Source: Clostridiales bacterium (GTDB taxonomy: Bacteria > Bacillota > Clostridia > Oscillospirales > Oscillospiraceae). From it: a stretch of DNA of 64,000 nucleotides. Below are positions 55,276 to 64,000 of this stretch, in pieces (positions within the stretch are counted from its first letter, which is position 1; each line of letters opens with the position of its first letter). The notes below the pieces were generated by a model, which did not search any database, was not told the origin of the DNA, and saw only the letters and a list, made by a program, of their open reading frames with translations. Made by a program: the position numbers and the translations under genes. The stretch spans positions 1 through 64,000 of the forward strand of contig SFHQ01000001.1 of NCBI GenBank assembly GCA_004556345.1, given 5' to 3'.

Positions 55276-55758
55276 TCAGAAAATATCGCCCCAGCCTTCG
55301 TCGTCTGCGTAGTCTCCCCAACCGTCATCGTCCACGTAATCGCCCCAACCTTCGTCATCGTAGCTGTAATCATACTCATCTTCGATGTAGTCACCCCAGC
55401 CGTCATCATAGTCCTCGTAGGCATCGTCCTCGGTGAGGCGGTAACTGTCCCAGCTGCCGTCGTCGTAGATCACGTCACCCCGGCCTTCCTGCCTGGGGGA
55501 TGGCGTGCTGTGGTGGATGACGGTGGTGTTGTTGGTCGTGGTGCTCGTCGTGGTGGTGCCGGCGGCGGGTGCTGCCTCGTCTTCGGGGATGAGGTCTCCC
55601 TTGCCGTCGTCCTCCGGGATCGTCTCGTCCTGGGTGTCGCTCTGGTCCGGCTCCTCCTCCGGGGGGACCGGCTCATCTGTCTGGCCGCAGGCGCACAGAG
55701 TCAGCGCCAGCAGGAGTGCCAGCAGCAGCGCCGTGCATCCATGTCGTCTCTCTTTCAC
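55276..55758 (-). CDS. Acidic WGDY-repeat lipoprotein
   Basis: The 160-residue protein has a lipoprotein signal ending LCAC, a long acidic Pro/Thr linker, then a tail with four repeats of DDGWGDY-like units (GWGDYIEDEYDY, EGWGDYVDDD, GWGDYADDE, EGWGDIF). I know no function for this; the acidic aromatic repeats could bind cations or basic surfaces. The start is GTG 55758 behind AAGGAGGAA. It precedes the SLH gene by 42 bases. Confidence 0.75.
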   Translation of the reverse strand: MKERRHGCTALLLALLLALTLCACGQTDEPVPPEEEPDQSDTQDETIPEDDGKGDLIPEDEAAPAAGTTTTSTTTNNTTVIHHSTPSPRQEGRGDVIYDDGSWDSYRLTEDDAYEDYDDGWGDYIEDEYDYSYDDEGWGDYVDDDGWGDYADDEGWGDIF

Positions 55759-55801
55759 ATCGGTTCCTCCTTCCTCTTTTTCCCGATGGGGCGGGATAGA
55801 A

Positions 55802-55838
55802 ACATCCCACCGTACAAGCTCAGTGTACGGTGGGATGT
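55802..55838 (-). terminator. terminator or attenuator between the LuxR and lipoprotein genes
   Basis: ACATCCCACCGTACA pairs with TGTACGGTGGGATGT around seven bases. The U-run is short on the minus strand (TTTCT), so some read-through into the lipoprotein operon is plausible; there is little room for a separate promoter. Confidence 0.6.
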
Positions 55839-55861
55839 TTTGGAAAGATAGTAACCTCTGG

Positions 55862-58351
55862 TTAGTTTTTCCGGCTGACCAGCTCCCCCAGTAGCCGCCG
55901 TTTGTCTCTGGCGGCCCCGGTCAGGTGGAGCTTGGTGTAGATCTGATTGACATATTGCTTCACGGTCCCCTCGCTGAGGAACAGAGCCTGGCCGATCTCC
56001 CGGTTGGATCGTCGCTCGGCAATGGCCAGACAAATCTGATACTCCGTCTCCGACAGCCCGGCCAAAGGTGCCGGGCGGCGGTGGTGGCGGAGGAGGGACG
56101 CACAGGTGGCCTCGTAAGGCTCCGTCAGCCGTTGAATTTCCCCCCGCCACTGGGCGGGCAGGTGGGGCAGCAGATTTTTCAGATGCAGCGTGTTCTCCAC
56201 AAAGGGCATCCAGAACCGGTCCGGGGCCGCCAGCTCGGCGGCCTGACGCAGGGCCTCGTAGGCCTCGTTCCCCTTGCCCAGGGCATCGTAAGCCCCGGCC
56301 TGCTGGAGCAGCAGATGTAAGGTCCCCAGGGCGTAGGGGTAGGTGCTGCACTGCGCCAGGCATTGGGGCAGCCGCCCCAGGACCTTGGCGTACTCCCCCC
56401 GCGCCAGCAGCACTTGGTTCAGGATCACCTCAAACATGGGGCGGGCAGGCCGGAGCAGATTCGCCCCCTCCAGGCTGTCCCCCGCCAGCCAGCCGGGCAG
56501 CTCCTCCGGCAGGCCCAGCAAGGCTCGGAGATAGGCCCGGCAGCCGTCCAGCGCCATGAGCAGGACCGGGTCCAGGGCCGGGACCCACTCGGCCCGACGC
56601 TTATGATACCAGTCCCCTTCAAACTCCGTGGCCCCCGTCAGGGCCAGGCGCAGGGAGAGGAAGTCACAGCAGAGGAGCATATAGCGCTGCCCCTCCGCCG
56701 CCGCGGCGCTGCGGGCCTGGGCCAGGGCAATGACGGCGTCCACAAAGCACCCCTGGCCGTAGGCGACCTCCGCCTCCATGACTCGCTCGGCTCCCATGCC
56801 GTGGCCATCAGTCACCTGATAGTAATAGGGCATGGAGCGCAGCATGGTTTCCAGCTCCTGCCCCATCTCCCCCGGCGTCCGGTGGAACATCATCAGGACC
56901 GAGGGGGAGCCGAAGGTCCAGGCCCCGTTCTTATGAATGGAAATGGCGGGGCGGTCCATCTGGCGGCAGGCGCTTTGGTGGCGGACGCTCATGGCGGCAA
57001 TGTCATTGTAGCCCAGGAAACTGAGGATCAGGTCGCACTCGCCCCGGAGATTTTGTTTTTCCCGTTCGGGCAAGTCACTCTGCTCCAAGACACGGGGGAG
57101 CAGGTCTTTCAGCGTCAGCATCTGAGGAATGGCCCCCAGGGAGAACAGGCGGCGCATCAAGACCAGCAGACTTCTGGGGGCGGTCAGCAGCGCCTCTTCC
57201 CGACATTGGGCCAGCCAGGACAGCAGCTTCTGCGGGGCCAGGCCCGCCATTTGCAGGCCGGTGTCCACGTCGATCAGGCGCAGGACAGAGGCATCGTCTC
57301 CGGCCTGCAAATAAAAGTGGAACGCCCGCAGATATTCCCCCTGCCGCTCATACCAGGCTCCGTGCCGGCAGTGGACGAGGCGCCGTTCTTCCGAAGGATA
57401 TTCCCGGAAGCGCCGGCCCAGGCACTCCTTCATCATGTGGTGCAGGCGGTAGTTCTGGCCGTCGGGCAGGCGGCGGAGAAAGGCGTTGCTCTCCGTGAGC
57501 GCCCGCACCAGCTCCCGGCTCTCCGCCAGACCTGTGACAAAGGCCGCCTGCTCGGCAGTGAACTCATCAGCCAGGCTCATGCGGGCCAGGAAATCCACTC
57601 GCTCCTGGGGCAGTGGGTCCAGCATGGCCTCGTTGAGCATCTCGTAGATGTCGTGCCCGCTGGTCAGCAACGTCCCGTGTGCCTGGTAGGCCTTGAGATT
57701 CAGATAGACCGCAGAAAACCATCCCTCGCTGGTCTGGGCCAGGTGGGCCAGGTCAGTGGGCGGCAGCGCCACGCCGCACCGGCGGCTGTAAGCCGAGACC
57801 TCCTCCTGGCTCAAAGCCAGGTCCCCGGCGGTGATCTGGTGCAGGTCCCGGCCCAGGCGAAGGGCCTGACTGGGAGACAAGACCTGATCCCGCGACGCCA
57901 CGATGAGATGGAGCGGCGCTCCCGGCAGACGGGCCAGGGCCAGGAGCAGGGCCGTGACCTGGTCGTCCTTCATCAGGTGGTAGTCGTCCAGGAAGAGGTA
58001 GTAGTCCCCCGCCCCGTCCAGCAGATCCAGCAGACGCTCTGACAGCAGGCCCAGGGCCGTGTCCCCGACAGGAAAGGCCATGGGGTCCAGCTGCCCGGCC
58101 AGGGGCGTGCCCCGCCAGGCCGCCTGAAAGCTGCGCCAGAAGAGCGGTAGATCATTGGAATAGATGCTCACCCGCACCACCTGGTCTCCCGCCTCCCGCC
58201 GGCGGTCCAGAAACCACTGGACGGCAGTGGTCTTGCCGTAACCCATGGGAGCCACAACGGTGGTGAGGGGACACTGGGCGATGGGCTCCAGTGCCTCCTG
58301 GGCGCGGGGCGAGATATAAATGCTGTTCATATCCGTGCGATAGCGGGCCAT
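55862..58351 (-). CDS. MalT-like STAND ATPase with LuxR DNA-binding domain
   Basis: The 829-residue regulator has a STAND nucleotide-binding domain (Walker A APMGYGKT; Walker B YYLFLDDYH), winged-helix and TPR-like helical repeats (about 320-740), and a C-terminal LuxR helix-turn-helix (ETEYQICLAIAERRSNREIG, LFLSEGTVKQYVNQIYTKL). Such proteins bind an inducer and activate target genes. The inducer is unknown. AAAGGAGGG precedes the ATG. The surface-protein operon directly downstream is the obvious candidate target. Confidence 0.88.
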   Translation of the reverse strand: MARYRTDMNSIYISPRAQEALEPIAQCPLTTVVAPMGYGKTTAVQWFLDRRREAGDQVVRVSIYSNDLPLFWRSFQAAWRGTPLAGQLDPMAFPVGDTALGLLSERLLDLLDGAGDYYLFLDDYHLMKDDQVTALLLALARLPGAPLHLIVASRDQVLSPSQALRLGRDLHQITAGDLALSQEEVSAYSRRCGVALPPTDLAHLAQTSEGWFSAVYLNLKAYQAHGTLLTSGHDIYEMLNEAMLDPLPQERVDFLARMSLADEFTAEQAAFVTGLAESRELVRALTESNAFLRRLPDGQNYRLHHMMKECLGRRFREYPSEERRLVHCRHGAWYERQGEYLRAFHFYLQAGDDASVLRLIDVDTGLQMAGLAPQKLLSWLAQCREEALLTAPRSLLVLMRRLFSLGAIPQMLTLKDLLPRVLEQSDLPEREKQNLRGECDLILSFLGYNDIAAMSVRHQSACRQMDRPAISIHKNGAWTFGSPSVLMMFHRTPGEMGQELETMLRSMPYYYQVTDGHGMGAERVMEAEVAYGQGCFVDAVIALAQARSAAAAEGQRYMLLCCDFLSLRLALTGATEFEGDWYHKRRAEWVPALDPVLLMALDGCRAYLRALLGLPEELPGWLAGDSLEGANLLRPARPMFEVILNQVLLARGEYAKVLGRLPQCLAQCSTYPYALGTLHLLLQQAGAYDALGKGNEAYEALRQAAELAAPDRFWMPFVENTLHLKNLLPHLPAQWRGEIQRLTEPYEATCASLLRHHRRPAPLAGLSETEYQICLAIAERRSNREIGQALFLSEGTVKQYVNQIYTKLHLTGAARDKRRLLGELVSRKN

Positions 58352-58775
58352 GGGACCGGCCCTCCTTTTCGTTCATTTTCAAATTTTTTGAATCATTTAG
58401 GTAAATTTAAGGTTCATGCGGTATGCTAAGCACAACAGGGACATCAAGTTCCTCCGCGCGTCCCTGTCGCACACCTTCCATAGTCGGTGTCCGGGAAAGC
58501 ACTGACCCTCTCATAATCCTTCTATATTGGGAAAGACTCCATCCAGGAAAACGGTGGGGCACGCTGTCATGGCTGCCCTGCCGTTTTTCTGTAAGCTGTG
58601 AAGTGACCTCAGGGTCACTCCCCTCTCCCTGTTCTCACTTTTTTGCTATAACCATGGTACAAAAAGAATTCTACCCTGTCAAGACAATGGTCAGAAAAAA
58701 CCGGAAACGACAAGGCCGGGGGACGTCAAACGTCTCCCCGGCCTTGCCATTATGGATGGTGAATCAGTATGCTTC
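58352..58775. other. 420-base intergenic region between luxR-type gene and gltA-like gene
   Basis: No gene is recognised. It holds an imperfect hairpin (about 58553-58588) with AAAACGG/CCGTTTT arms, a perfect AGTGACC-TCAG-GGTCACT hairpin (58602-58619), and the gltA terminator near 58711-58746. The luxR promoter must lie in the left part, but I could not assign convincing boxes. Confidence 0.4.
58700..58746 (-). terminator. terminator after the GltA-like gene
   Basis: On the minus strand CAAGGCCGGGG-AGACG pairs with CGTC-CCCCGGCCTTG, and a T-run (GGTTTTTTC) follows a few bases later. Confidence 0.75.
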
Positions 58776-60143
58776 TTATTTTGCAGACAGGTAAGCGTCG
58801 ATGCTCACGGCAGCTTTCTTGCCGGCACCCATGGCCTTGACCACGGTTTGCGGGCCGGTGACAGCGTCGCCGCCGGCGAACACGCCGGGACGGCTGGTCT
58901 TGCCGTTCTCATCGGTGGCGATGCCACCCCACTGATCCTTGTCGATGCCTTTGGTGGTGTCCACCACGTCCTCGCTGTAGGAGGTACCGGTGGCGATGAC
59001 CAGGTTGTCGCACTCCACATCGATGAACTCACCGGTGCTGACGGGACGGCGACGGCCGGACTCGTCAGGATCACCCAGGAGCATCTTCTCACAGCGGACG
59101 CCGGTCAGGACGCCATTCTTGCTGTAGCACTCCACAGGGTTGGTCAGCTCGCGGATCTCGATGTCTTCCTCGTAGGTGTGGGCGATCTCATCGCGGCGGG
59201 CAGGAGCCTCGGCGATGGTACGGCGGTAGACCATGATGGTCTCCGCACCCAGACGACGGGCGCAGCGGACTGCGTCCACGGCCACGTTACCGCCGCCGAC
59301 CACCAGGACGCGCTTGGCGTTCTTGATGCTTGCGGGCAGGTTGGCACCGTTGAGGTTGACCTCGGTCAAGTAGTCGTTGGCAGACCACACACCCTCCAGG
59401 GAGGTGTCCAGGCCACGGGGGGTCTGGGGCACGTCGGCGCCGTTGCCGACGAAGATGGCGTCATAGCCAGCGGCGAACAGGTCGTCCACGCTCTTGTCCT
59501 TGTCGATGGCGCTGCCGGTGCAGATCTCCACACCGCGGGCCTTCAGGGTCTCGATCTCCCGGTCCACCACGCTGTTGGGCAGGACGAACTGGGGGATGCC
59601 GTAGGTCAGGATGCCGCCCACATAGGACAGCTTCTCGAACACGGTCACGTCATAACCCAGCAGAGCCAGGTCCCCGGCGCAGGCGATGCCGGCAGGGCCG
59701 GAACCGATGACGGCGACCTTCTTGCCCTTCTTCTCCACGACGGGGGCGTCCACGCCGTGGCGGGCTGCGTGCCAGTCAGCGACGAAGCGCTCCAGGCGGC
59801 CGATGCCCACGGCCTCGCCGCGCACTGCATGGGCGCAGTTCTTTTCGCACTGCTGCTCCTGGGGGCAGACACGGCCGCAGATGGAAGGCATGGTGCTTCT
59901 CACGGTGATGATGTCATAGGCGGCCTCGAAATCACCCTCAGCGACCTTGGCAATGAACTCAGGGATGCGCTGATGGATGGGGCAGCCGGCGGCGCAGGGC
60001 TGCTTGCGGCAGTTCAGGCACCGCATGGCCTCGCGGATGGCGTCGGCCTCGGTATAACCCAGTGCCACTTCGTCGAAGTTGGAGCAACGAACCTCGCGGG
60101 GCTGCTCAGGCATGGGATTTCTTTCTCTTACGTTGTTAATCAT
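58776..60143 (-). CDS. GltA-like NADPH-dependent flavoprotein (glutamate synthase small subunit/NfnB family)
   Basis: The 455-residue protein has an N-terminal Fe-S domain (CLNCRKQPCAAGCP; CGRVCPQEQQCEKNC), then FAD-binding GSGPAGIACAGDL and NADPH-binding VVGGGNVAVDAVR. The family includes glutamate synthase beta subunits and NfnB of electron-bifurcating ferredoxin:NADP oxidoreductase. No glutamate synthase large subunit or NfnA is adjacent. Its ATG overlaps the nifJ stop (ATGA), pointing to an electron-transfer role with reduced ferredoxin rather than glutamate synthesis; this is inference. Confidence 0.85.
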   Translation of the reverse strand: MINNVRERNPMPEQPREVRCSNFDEVALGYTEADAIREAMRCLNCRKQPCAAGCPIHQRIPEFIAKVAEGDFEAAYDIITVRSTMPSICGRVCPQEQQCEKNCAHAVRGEAVGIGRLERFVADWHAARHGVDAPVVEKKGKKVAVIGSGPAGIACAGDLALLGYDVTVFEKLSYVGGILTYGIPQFVLPNSVVDREIETLKARGVEICTGSAIDKDKSVDDLFAAGYDAIFVGNGADVPQTPRGLDTSLEGVWSANDYLTEVNLNGANLPASIKNAKRVLVVGGGNVAVDAVRCARRLGAETIMVYRRTIAEAPARRDEIAHTYEEDIEIRELTNPVECYSKNGVLTGVRCEKMLLGDPDESGRRRPVSTGEFIDVECDNLVIATGTSYSEDVVDTTKGIDKDQWGGIATDENGKTSRPGVFAGGDAVTGPQTVVKAMGAGKKAAVSIDAYLSAK

Positions 60144-63100
60144 TTCGCCAGTCCCTCCTTCGGCTCCAGACTATTCCGCTTCTGGATCAGGCTGTCATAG
60201 CGGTCCTTTGCGCTCTTCTCAGACTCCTCATACAGCATGGCTGCGTGAGCAGGGTTCTTCATGGTCAGGGAGGCGTAACGGACCTCGCCCTTCAGGAAGC
60301 TCTGGTAATCCTCATTGGGCTTTGCGCTGTCGATCTGCAGGGGGTTCTTGCCAGCCTCGGCCAGACGAGGATCGAAACGCATCAGGTTCCAATAACCAGC
60401 GCGGACGGCCTTCTTCATCTCCACCATGGAGCGGTTCATACCGGCCTTCAGACCGTGGTTGATACAGGGAGCATAGGCGATGATCAGGGAAGGACCGTCG
60501 TAGCTCTCGGCCTCGCGCAGGGCCTTCAGGGTCTGGGCGGGGTTGGCGCCGATGGCGACCTGAGCCACATAGACGTGACCGCTGGTCATGGCGATCTCAG
60601 CCAGACGCTTCTTGGGGGTGGGCTTGCCGCCGGCGGCGAACTGAGCCACAGCGCCGGTGGGGGTAGCCTTGGAGGACTGACCGCCGGTGTTGGAGTAGAC
60701 CTCGGTATCGAAGACCAGAACGTTGAAGTTCTCGCGGGAAGCCAGGATGTGGTCCAGGCCGCCGTAACCGATGTCGTAAGCCCAACCGTCGCCGCCGAAG
60801 ATCCACATGGAGGGACGAGGCAGCAGGTCAGCGTTCTTGATGATATACTGAGCATCCTCGTTGTCGGCATAGACCTTGCACAGGGCGACCAGATACTCGC
60901 CCAGGTGGTTTGCCTCGGGGGTGTTCATCTTTTCCAGCCAAGCACCGGCAGTGCCAGCGAAAGCGGGGTTCTTTGCCAGACGCTCCACGGTGTTGCGCAG
61001 GGCGGTGCGGCGGGTGCGCATACTCACGGACATGCCGTAGCCGAACTCAGCGTTGTCCTCGAACAGGGAGTTTGCCCAAGCGGGGCCGCGACCGTTCTCG
61101 TCCACGACGTAAGGCATGCTGGGCACGGAAGCACCCCAGATGGAGGAGCAGCCGGTGGCGTTGGCGATGATGGCGTGGTCGCCGAAGAGCTGGGTGACCA
61201 TCTTGGCATAAGGCGTCTCGCCGCAGCCGGGGCAAGCGCCGGAATACTCCAGATAGGGACGCAGGAACTGGGCTTCCTTGACGGTCTTGTCAGAGCCCTG
61301 CTGCACGCCCTTCTTCTTGGCGTACTCGAAGTTCTCCTGATCCTGGAACATACGGCCAGCGGAGCGCTCCATAGCCAGAGCCTTGCCGCGGGCGGGGCAC
61401 ATCTCCACGCAGGAGCCGCAGCCGGTGCAGTCCTCAGCGGAGACGCCGATGAAGAACTTCTTGCCGGGAGCAGTCTTGCAGTCCACGGTGGTCAGGCCCT
61501 CAGCATCCTCTTCCTTCAGAATGTAAGGACGGATGACAGCGTGGGGGCAGACGGTGGAGCACCAGTTACACTGGGTGCAGTTCTCGGCGTGCCAGACGGG
61601 GATGTCCACGGCGATGCCGCGCTTCTCGAAGGCAGCGGTACCGGAGGGAACTTTACCGGTGGCATAGGGCAGGAAGGCGGAGACGGGCAGGGCGTCGCCT
61701 TCCAGGTTGTTGGTGGGAATGAGGATGTTGCGGACGTAAGCATCCTGCTCTGCGTTCACGGTGTTGAGCTTCAGCTCAGGCTTCTCGCCGTCCACAGCGT
61801 CGGCCCAGCTTGCGGGGACCTTGACTTCCTTGGCAGCGGTCTGGCCGGCCATGACGGCGGCCACGTTCATGTCAACGATGTTCTGGCCCTTGGCGGCGTA
61901 GTCGTTGATGATACCCTGCTTCATGTACTCGATGGCATCCTCAGCGGGGATCAGATCAGCCAGCTTGAAGTAAGCGGACTGGATGATGGTGTTGATCCGG
62001 CCCTTCAGACCAATGCTGCGGGCGATGTTCACGGCATCGACGGTGTAGAGCTTGATCTTCTTCTTGGCGATGGCACGCTTGATGTCGGCGGGCAGACGGG
62101 CTTCCAGCTCGTCGCCTTCCCAGTCGCAGTTGATCATGAAGATACCGCCGGGCTTGACGTCGCGGACCATGTCATACTTGCCGATGTAGGCGGGGTTACC
62201 CACGACCACACAGTCAGCAGCGCCGACATAGTAAGAAGAACGGATGGGCTTGTCACCAAAGCGCAGGTGGCTGATGGTCAGGCCGCCGGACTTCTTGGAG
62301 TCATACTGGAAGTATGCCTGAACATACTTGTCGGTGTGGTCGCCGATGATCTTGGAGGTGTTCTTGGAAGCGCCGACCAGACCGTCGGAACCGATGCCCC
62401 AGAACTTAACGGAAGCCTGGGTGGGATCGTGGGGCAGCTCGAACTCGCACTTCTCGATGGACAGGTGGGTCACGTCATCCACGATGCTCACGGTGAAGTG
62501 GTTGTGGCCGCCCTTGGCCAGGTGCTGGAACACGGAGTACATGTCAGCGGGGGTGGTGTCCTTGGAGGACAGGCCATACCGGCCGCCGATGACGCGGATG
62601 TCCTTCATGCCGGCGTCGTCCAGCACAGCGGTAACGTCCAGATACAGAGGCTCACCGAATGCACCGGGCTCCTTGGTGCGGTCCAGAACAGCGATGCGCT
62701 GGACGGACTTGGGCAGCTCAGAGAGCATGTGCTTGGCGGAGAAGGGACGATACAGGTGGACCTCCAGCACGCCGACCTTGGCGCCCTTGGCGGTCATCAC
62801 GTCCACGACTTCCTCCAGGGTGCCGCAGACGGAACCCATAGCCACGACCACGTCGGTGGCGTCGGGCGCACCGTAGTAGTTGAAGGGCTTGTAGTTGGTG
62901 CCGATGGCCTCGTTGACCTTGTTCATGTTGCCGACCACGATGTCGACCAGCTTGTCATAGGTCAGGTTGGAAGCCTCACGGTGCTGGAAGAAGGTTTCGG
63001 GGGGCTCGTTGGAGCCGCGGTGATAGGGGTGGTGGGGCAGGTTGGCCTCGGCGTGGAACTTATCCACGGCATCCCAGTTGACCATGCCCTTCAGGGTCTC

Positions 63101-63679
63101 ATAGTCCCAGGTACGCAGCTTCTGGATCTCGTGGGAGGTACGGAAGCCGTCGAAGAAGTTGATGAAGCCCATGCTGCCCTCGATGGCGGACAGGTGGGAA
63201 ACAGGAGCCAGGTCCATGACCTCCTGGGGGGTACCGGAGGCCAGCATTGCCATACCGGTGCCGCGGCAGGCCATCACGTCCTGATGGTCACCGAAGATGG
63301 ACAGGGCGTGGGTGGTCAGGGTACGGGCTGCGACGTGGAACACGCCGGGCAGGCCCTCGCCAGCGATCTTATACAGGTTGGGGATCATCAGCATCAGGCC
63401 CTGAGAGGCGGTGAAGGTGGTGGTCAGGGCGCCGGTGGACAGGGAGCCATGGACGGCACCGGCAGCGCCGGCCTCAGATTCCATCTCCACGATGTTCACG
63501 CGGTTGCCGAAGATGTTTCTTCTATCTTGGTTGGCCCATTCGTCCACGTGCTCTGCCATGGGGGAAGAGGGGGTGATGGGGTAAATAGCGGCTACCTCAG
63601 TAAAAGCATAGGCGACGTGGCCGGCGGCGGTGTTCGCGTCCATACTCTTAAAGGGTCTGGTGTCTTTCACTTTTTTCAT
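60140..63679 (-). CDS. nifJ: Pyruvate:ferredoxin (flavodoxin) oxidoreductase
   Basis: The 1179-residue homodimeric enzyme converts pyruvate and CoA to acetyl-CoA, CO2 and reduced ferredoxin. Domains I-II and the CoA region form the first half. Two 4Fe-4S motifs, CTQCNWCSTVCP and CTGCGSCVEMCP, follow; the proximal-cluster region SGACPGCGETPY and the TPP-binding GDGWAYDIGYGGLDHI are in the last third. Overlaps with both neighbours (ATGA) indicate one operon. Confidence 0.96.
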   Translation of the reverse strand: MKKVKDTRPFKSMDANTAAGHVAYAFTEVAAIYPITPSSPMAEHVDEWANQDRRNIFGNRVNIVEMESEAGAAGAVHGSLSTGALTTTFTASQGLMLMIPNLYKIAGEGLPGVFHVAARTLTTHALSIFGDHQDVMACRGTGMAMLASGTPQEVMDLAPVSHLSAIEGSMGFINFFDGFRTSHEIQKLRTWDYETLKGMVNWDAVDKFHAEANLPHHPYHRGSNEPPETFFQHREASNLTYDKLVDIVVGNMNKVNEAIGTNYKPFNYYGAPDATDVVVAMGSVCGTLEEVVDVMTAKGAKVGVLEVHLYRPFSAKHMLSELPKSVQRIAVLDRTKEPGAFGEPLYLDVTAVLDDAGMKDIRVIGGRYGLSSKDTTPADMYSVFQHLAKGGHNHFTVSIVDDVTHLSIEKCEFELPHDPTQASVKFWGIGSDGLVGASKNTSKIIGDHTDKYVQAYFQYDSKKSGGLTISHLRFGDKPIRSSYYVGAADCVVVGNPAYIGKYDMVRDVKPGGIFMINCDWEGDELEARLPADIKRAIAKKKIKLYTVDAVNIARSIGLKGRINTIIQSAYFKLADLIPAEDAIEYMKQGIINDYAAKGQNIVDMNVAAVMAGQTAAKEVKVPASWADAVDGEKPELKLNTVNAEQDAYVRNILIPTNNLEGDALPVSAFLPYATGKVPSGTAAFEKRGIAVDIPVWHAENCTQCNWCSTVCPHAVIRPYILKEEDAEGLTTVDCKTAPGKKFFIGVSAEDCTGCGSCVEMCPARGKALAMERSAGRMFQDQENFEYAKKKGVQQGSDKTVKEAQFLRPYLEYSGACPGCGETPYAKMVTQLFGDHAIIANATGCSSIWGASVPSMPYVVDENGRGPAWANSLFEDNAEFGYGMSVSMRTRRTALRNTVERLAKNPAFAGTAGAWLEKMNTPEANHLGEYLVALCKVYADNEDAQYIIKNADLLPRPSMWIFGGDGWAYDIGYGGLDHILASRENFNVLVFDTEVYSNTGGQSSKATPTGAVAQFAAGGKPTPKKRLAEIAMTSGHVYVAQVAIGANPAQTLKALREAESYDGPSLIIAYAPCINHGLKAGMNRSMVEMKKAVRAGYWNLMRFDPRLAEAGKNPLQIDSAKPNEDYQSFLKGEVRYASLTMKNPAHAAMLYEESEKSAKDRYDSLIQKRNSLEPKEGLAK

Positions 63680-64000
63680 TTTGCCGCGCCTCCTTTCTGT
63701 GCTGCCATGGCACGAACCTGAACATAGGTGAACTCCGGCATCTCCCGTGCGCTGATCACGCCGTTGGGGCAGACATAGGAGCAGATGTTACAGTCTTCGC
63801 AGCGCTCAGGCTCGATGACGGCACGGCCGTTCTCCATGTGGATCAGGCCGTCAGGGCAGTTGGCAGCGCAGTCGCCGCAGCCGATACAGCCGACCCAGCA
63901 CAGCTGCTTGCGGACCTCAGGATCATCCTGGGAGGCGCAGGGAACCAGCTTGGCGCCCTTGTAAGGCACGATGACGGGCAGCTCCTGGGGGCAGACGTGG
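63676..64000 (-). CDS. RnfB-like ferredoxin-domain protein (5' end outside window)
   Basis: Only the C-terminal part is present; the frame stays open to the edge of the window, with HVCPQELPVIVPYKGAK upstream of the internal GTG at 63969. Two 4Fe-4S motifs are visible, CIGCGDCAANCP and CEDCNICSYVCP. This resembles the tail of RnfB or a polyferredoxin. Its stop overlaps the nifJ start (ATGA). Confidence 0.75.
   Translation of the reverse strand, partial: HVCPQELPVIVPYKGAKLVPCASQDDPEVRKQLCWVGCIGCGDCAANCPDGLIHMENGRAVIEPERCEDCNICSYVCPNGVISAREMPEFTYVQVRAMAAQKGGAAK

Noticed and set aside
55290..55450. Repeated DNA near 55.3 kb as a CRISPR array or satellite
   Set aside because: The repeats are imperfect, in frame, and encode GWGDY units of a lipoprotein; no spacers of constant length.
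58423..58794. 123-codon open frame in the gap before the GltA-like gene
   Set aside because: No ribosome site; it runs through the terminator and into the end of the GltA-like gene; low-complexity Ser/Arg composition.
60245..63721. 1158-codon open frame antisense to nifJ
   Set aside because: Same composition effect; nifJ on the other strand is complete and has all catalytic motifs.

Overview
The window is a contiguous, gene-dense chromosomal segment of a GC-rich Firmicute. The gene families suggest a spore-forming gut Clostridium of the Oscillospiraceae/Ruminococcaceae type; this is inference. Pointers are a PPi-type phosphofructokinase, pyruvate:ferredoxin oxidoreductase, split ThrE exporter genes, DUF5685 and DUF975 proteins, AddAB, the yicC-remA-gmk-rpoZ-priA-def-fmt-rsmB-rlmN-prpC-prkC-rsgA gene order, and the sporulation pair spoVM/sipL. 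I see no tRNA, rRNA, transposon, prophage, integron or CRISPR array.

Layout. 1-7.2 kb (+ strand): glnA, then carA followed by an unusual single reading frame encoding CarB fused to a DapF-like epimerase. 7.2-12 kb (+): ZIP metal transporter, an OB-fold protein, a TolC-family protein with an internal AT-rich patch, and an acyl-CoA dehydrogenase. 12.1-16 kb: a YwlG-like protein and split ThrE (-), then a DUF975 membrane protein and a lipoprotein (+). 16-23 kb (-): dgt-dnaG-rpoD, hflX-yigZ, a flavin reductase and rpmE. 23-32 kb (-): addBA with a spermidine-synthase-like membrane protein. 31.9-34.3 kb: fba and PPi-PFK, divergent from two promoters that appear to share one -35 hexamer. 34.4-48.4 kb (-): a long run from yicC through rsgA, ending in spoVM (26 codons) and sipL. 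48.4-52.5 kb (-): cdaA-cdaR followed by an RseC-like, a DUF5685 and a J-domain protein. 52.7-53.6 kb (+): a SpoU methyltransferase. 53.7-58.4 kb (-): a surface-protein cluster (DUF3137, SLH protein, acidic WGDY-repeat lipoprotein) beside a MalT-like LuxR regulator. 58.8-64 kb (-): a GltA-like flavoprotein, pyruvate:ferredoxin oxidoreductase and the end of an RnfB-like ferredoxin protein.

How the genes work together. Translational coupling through ATGA overlaps is common (carA-carB, dnaG-rpoD, rsmB-rlmN, prkC-rsgA, remA-gmk, cdaA-cdaR, nifJ-gltA). The most unusual items are the CarB-DapF fusion, whose DapF half lacks one of the two expected catalytic cysteines and whose linker retains a Shine-Dalgarno-like sequence; the palindromic -35 shared by fba and pfp; the RseC/DUF5685/J-domain cassette under the c-di-AMP promoter; the surface-protein cluster; and the coupled ferredoxin/PFOR/GltA-like set.
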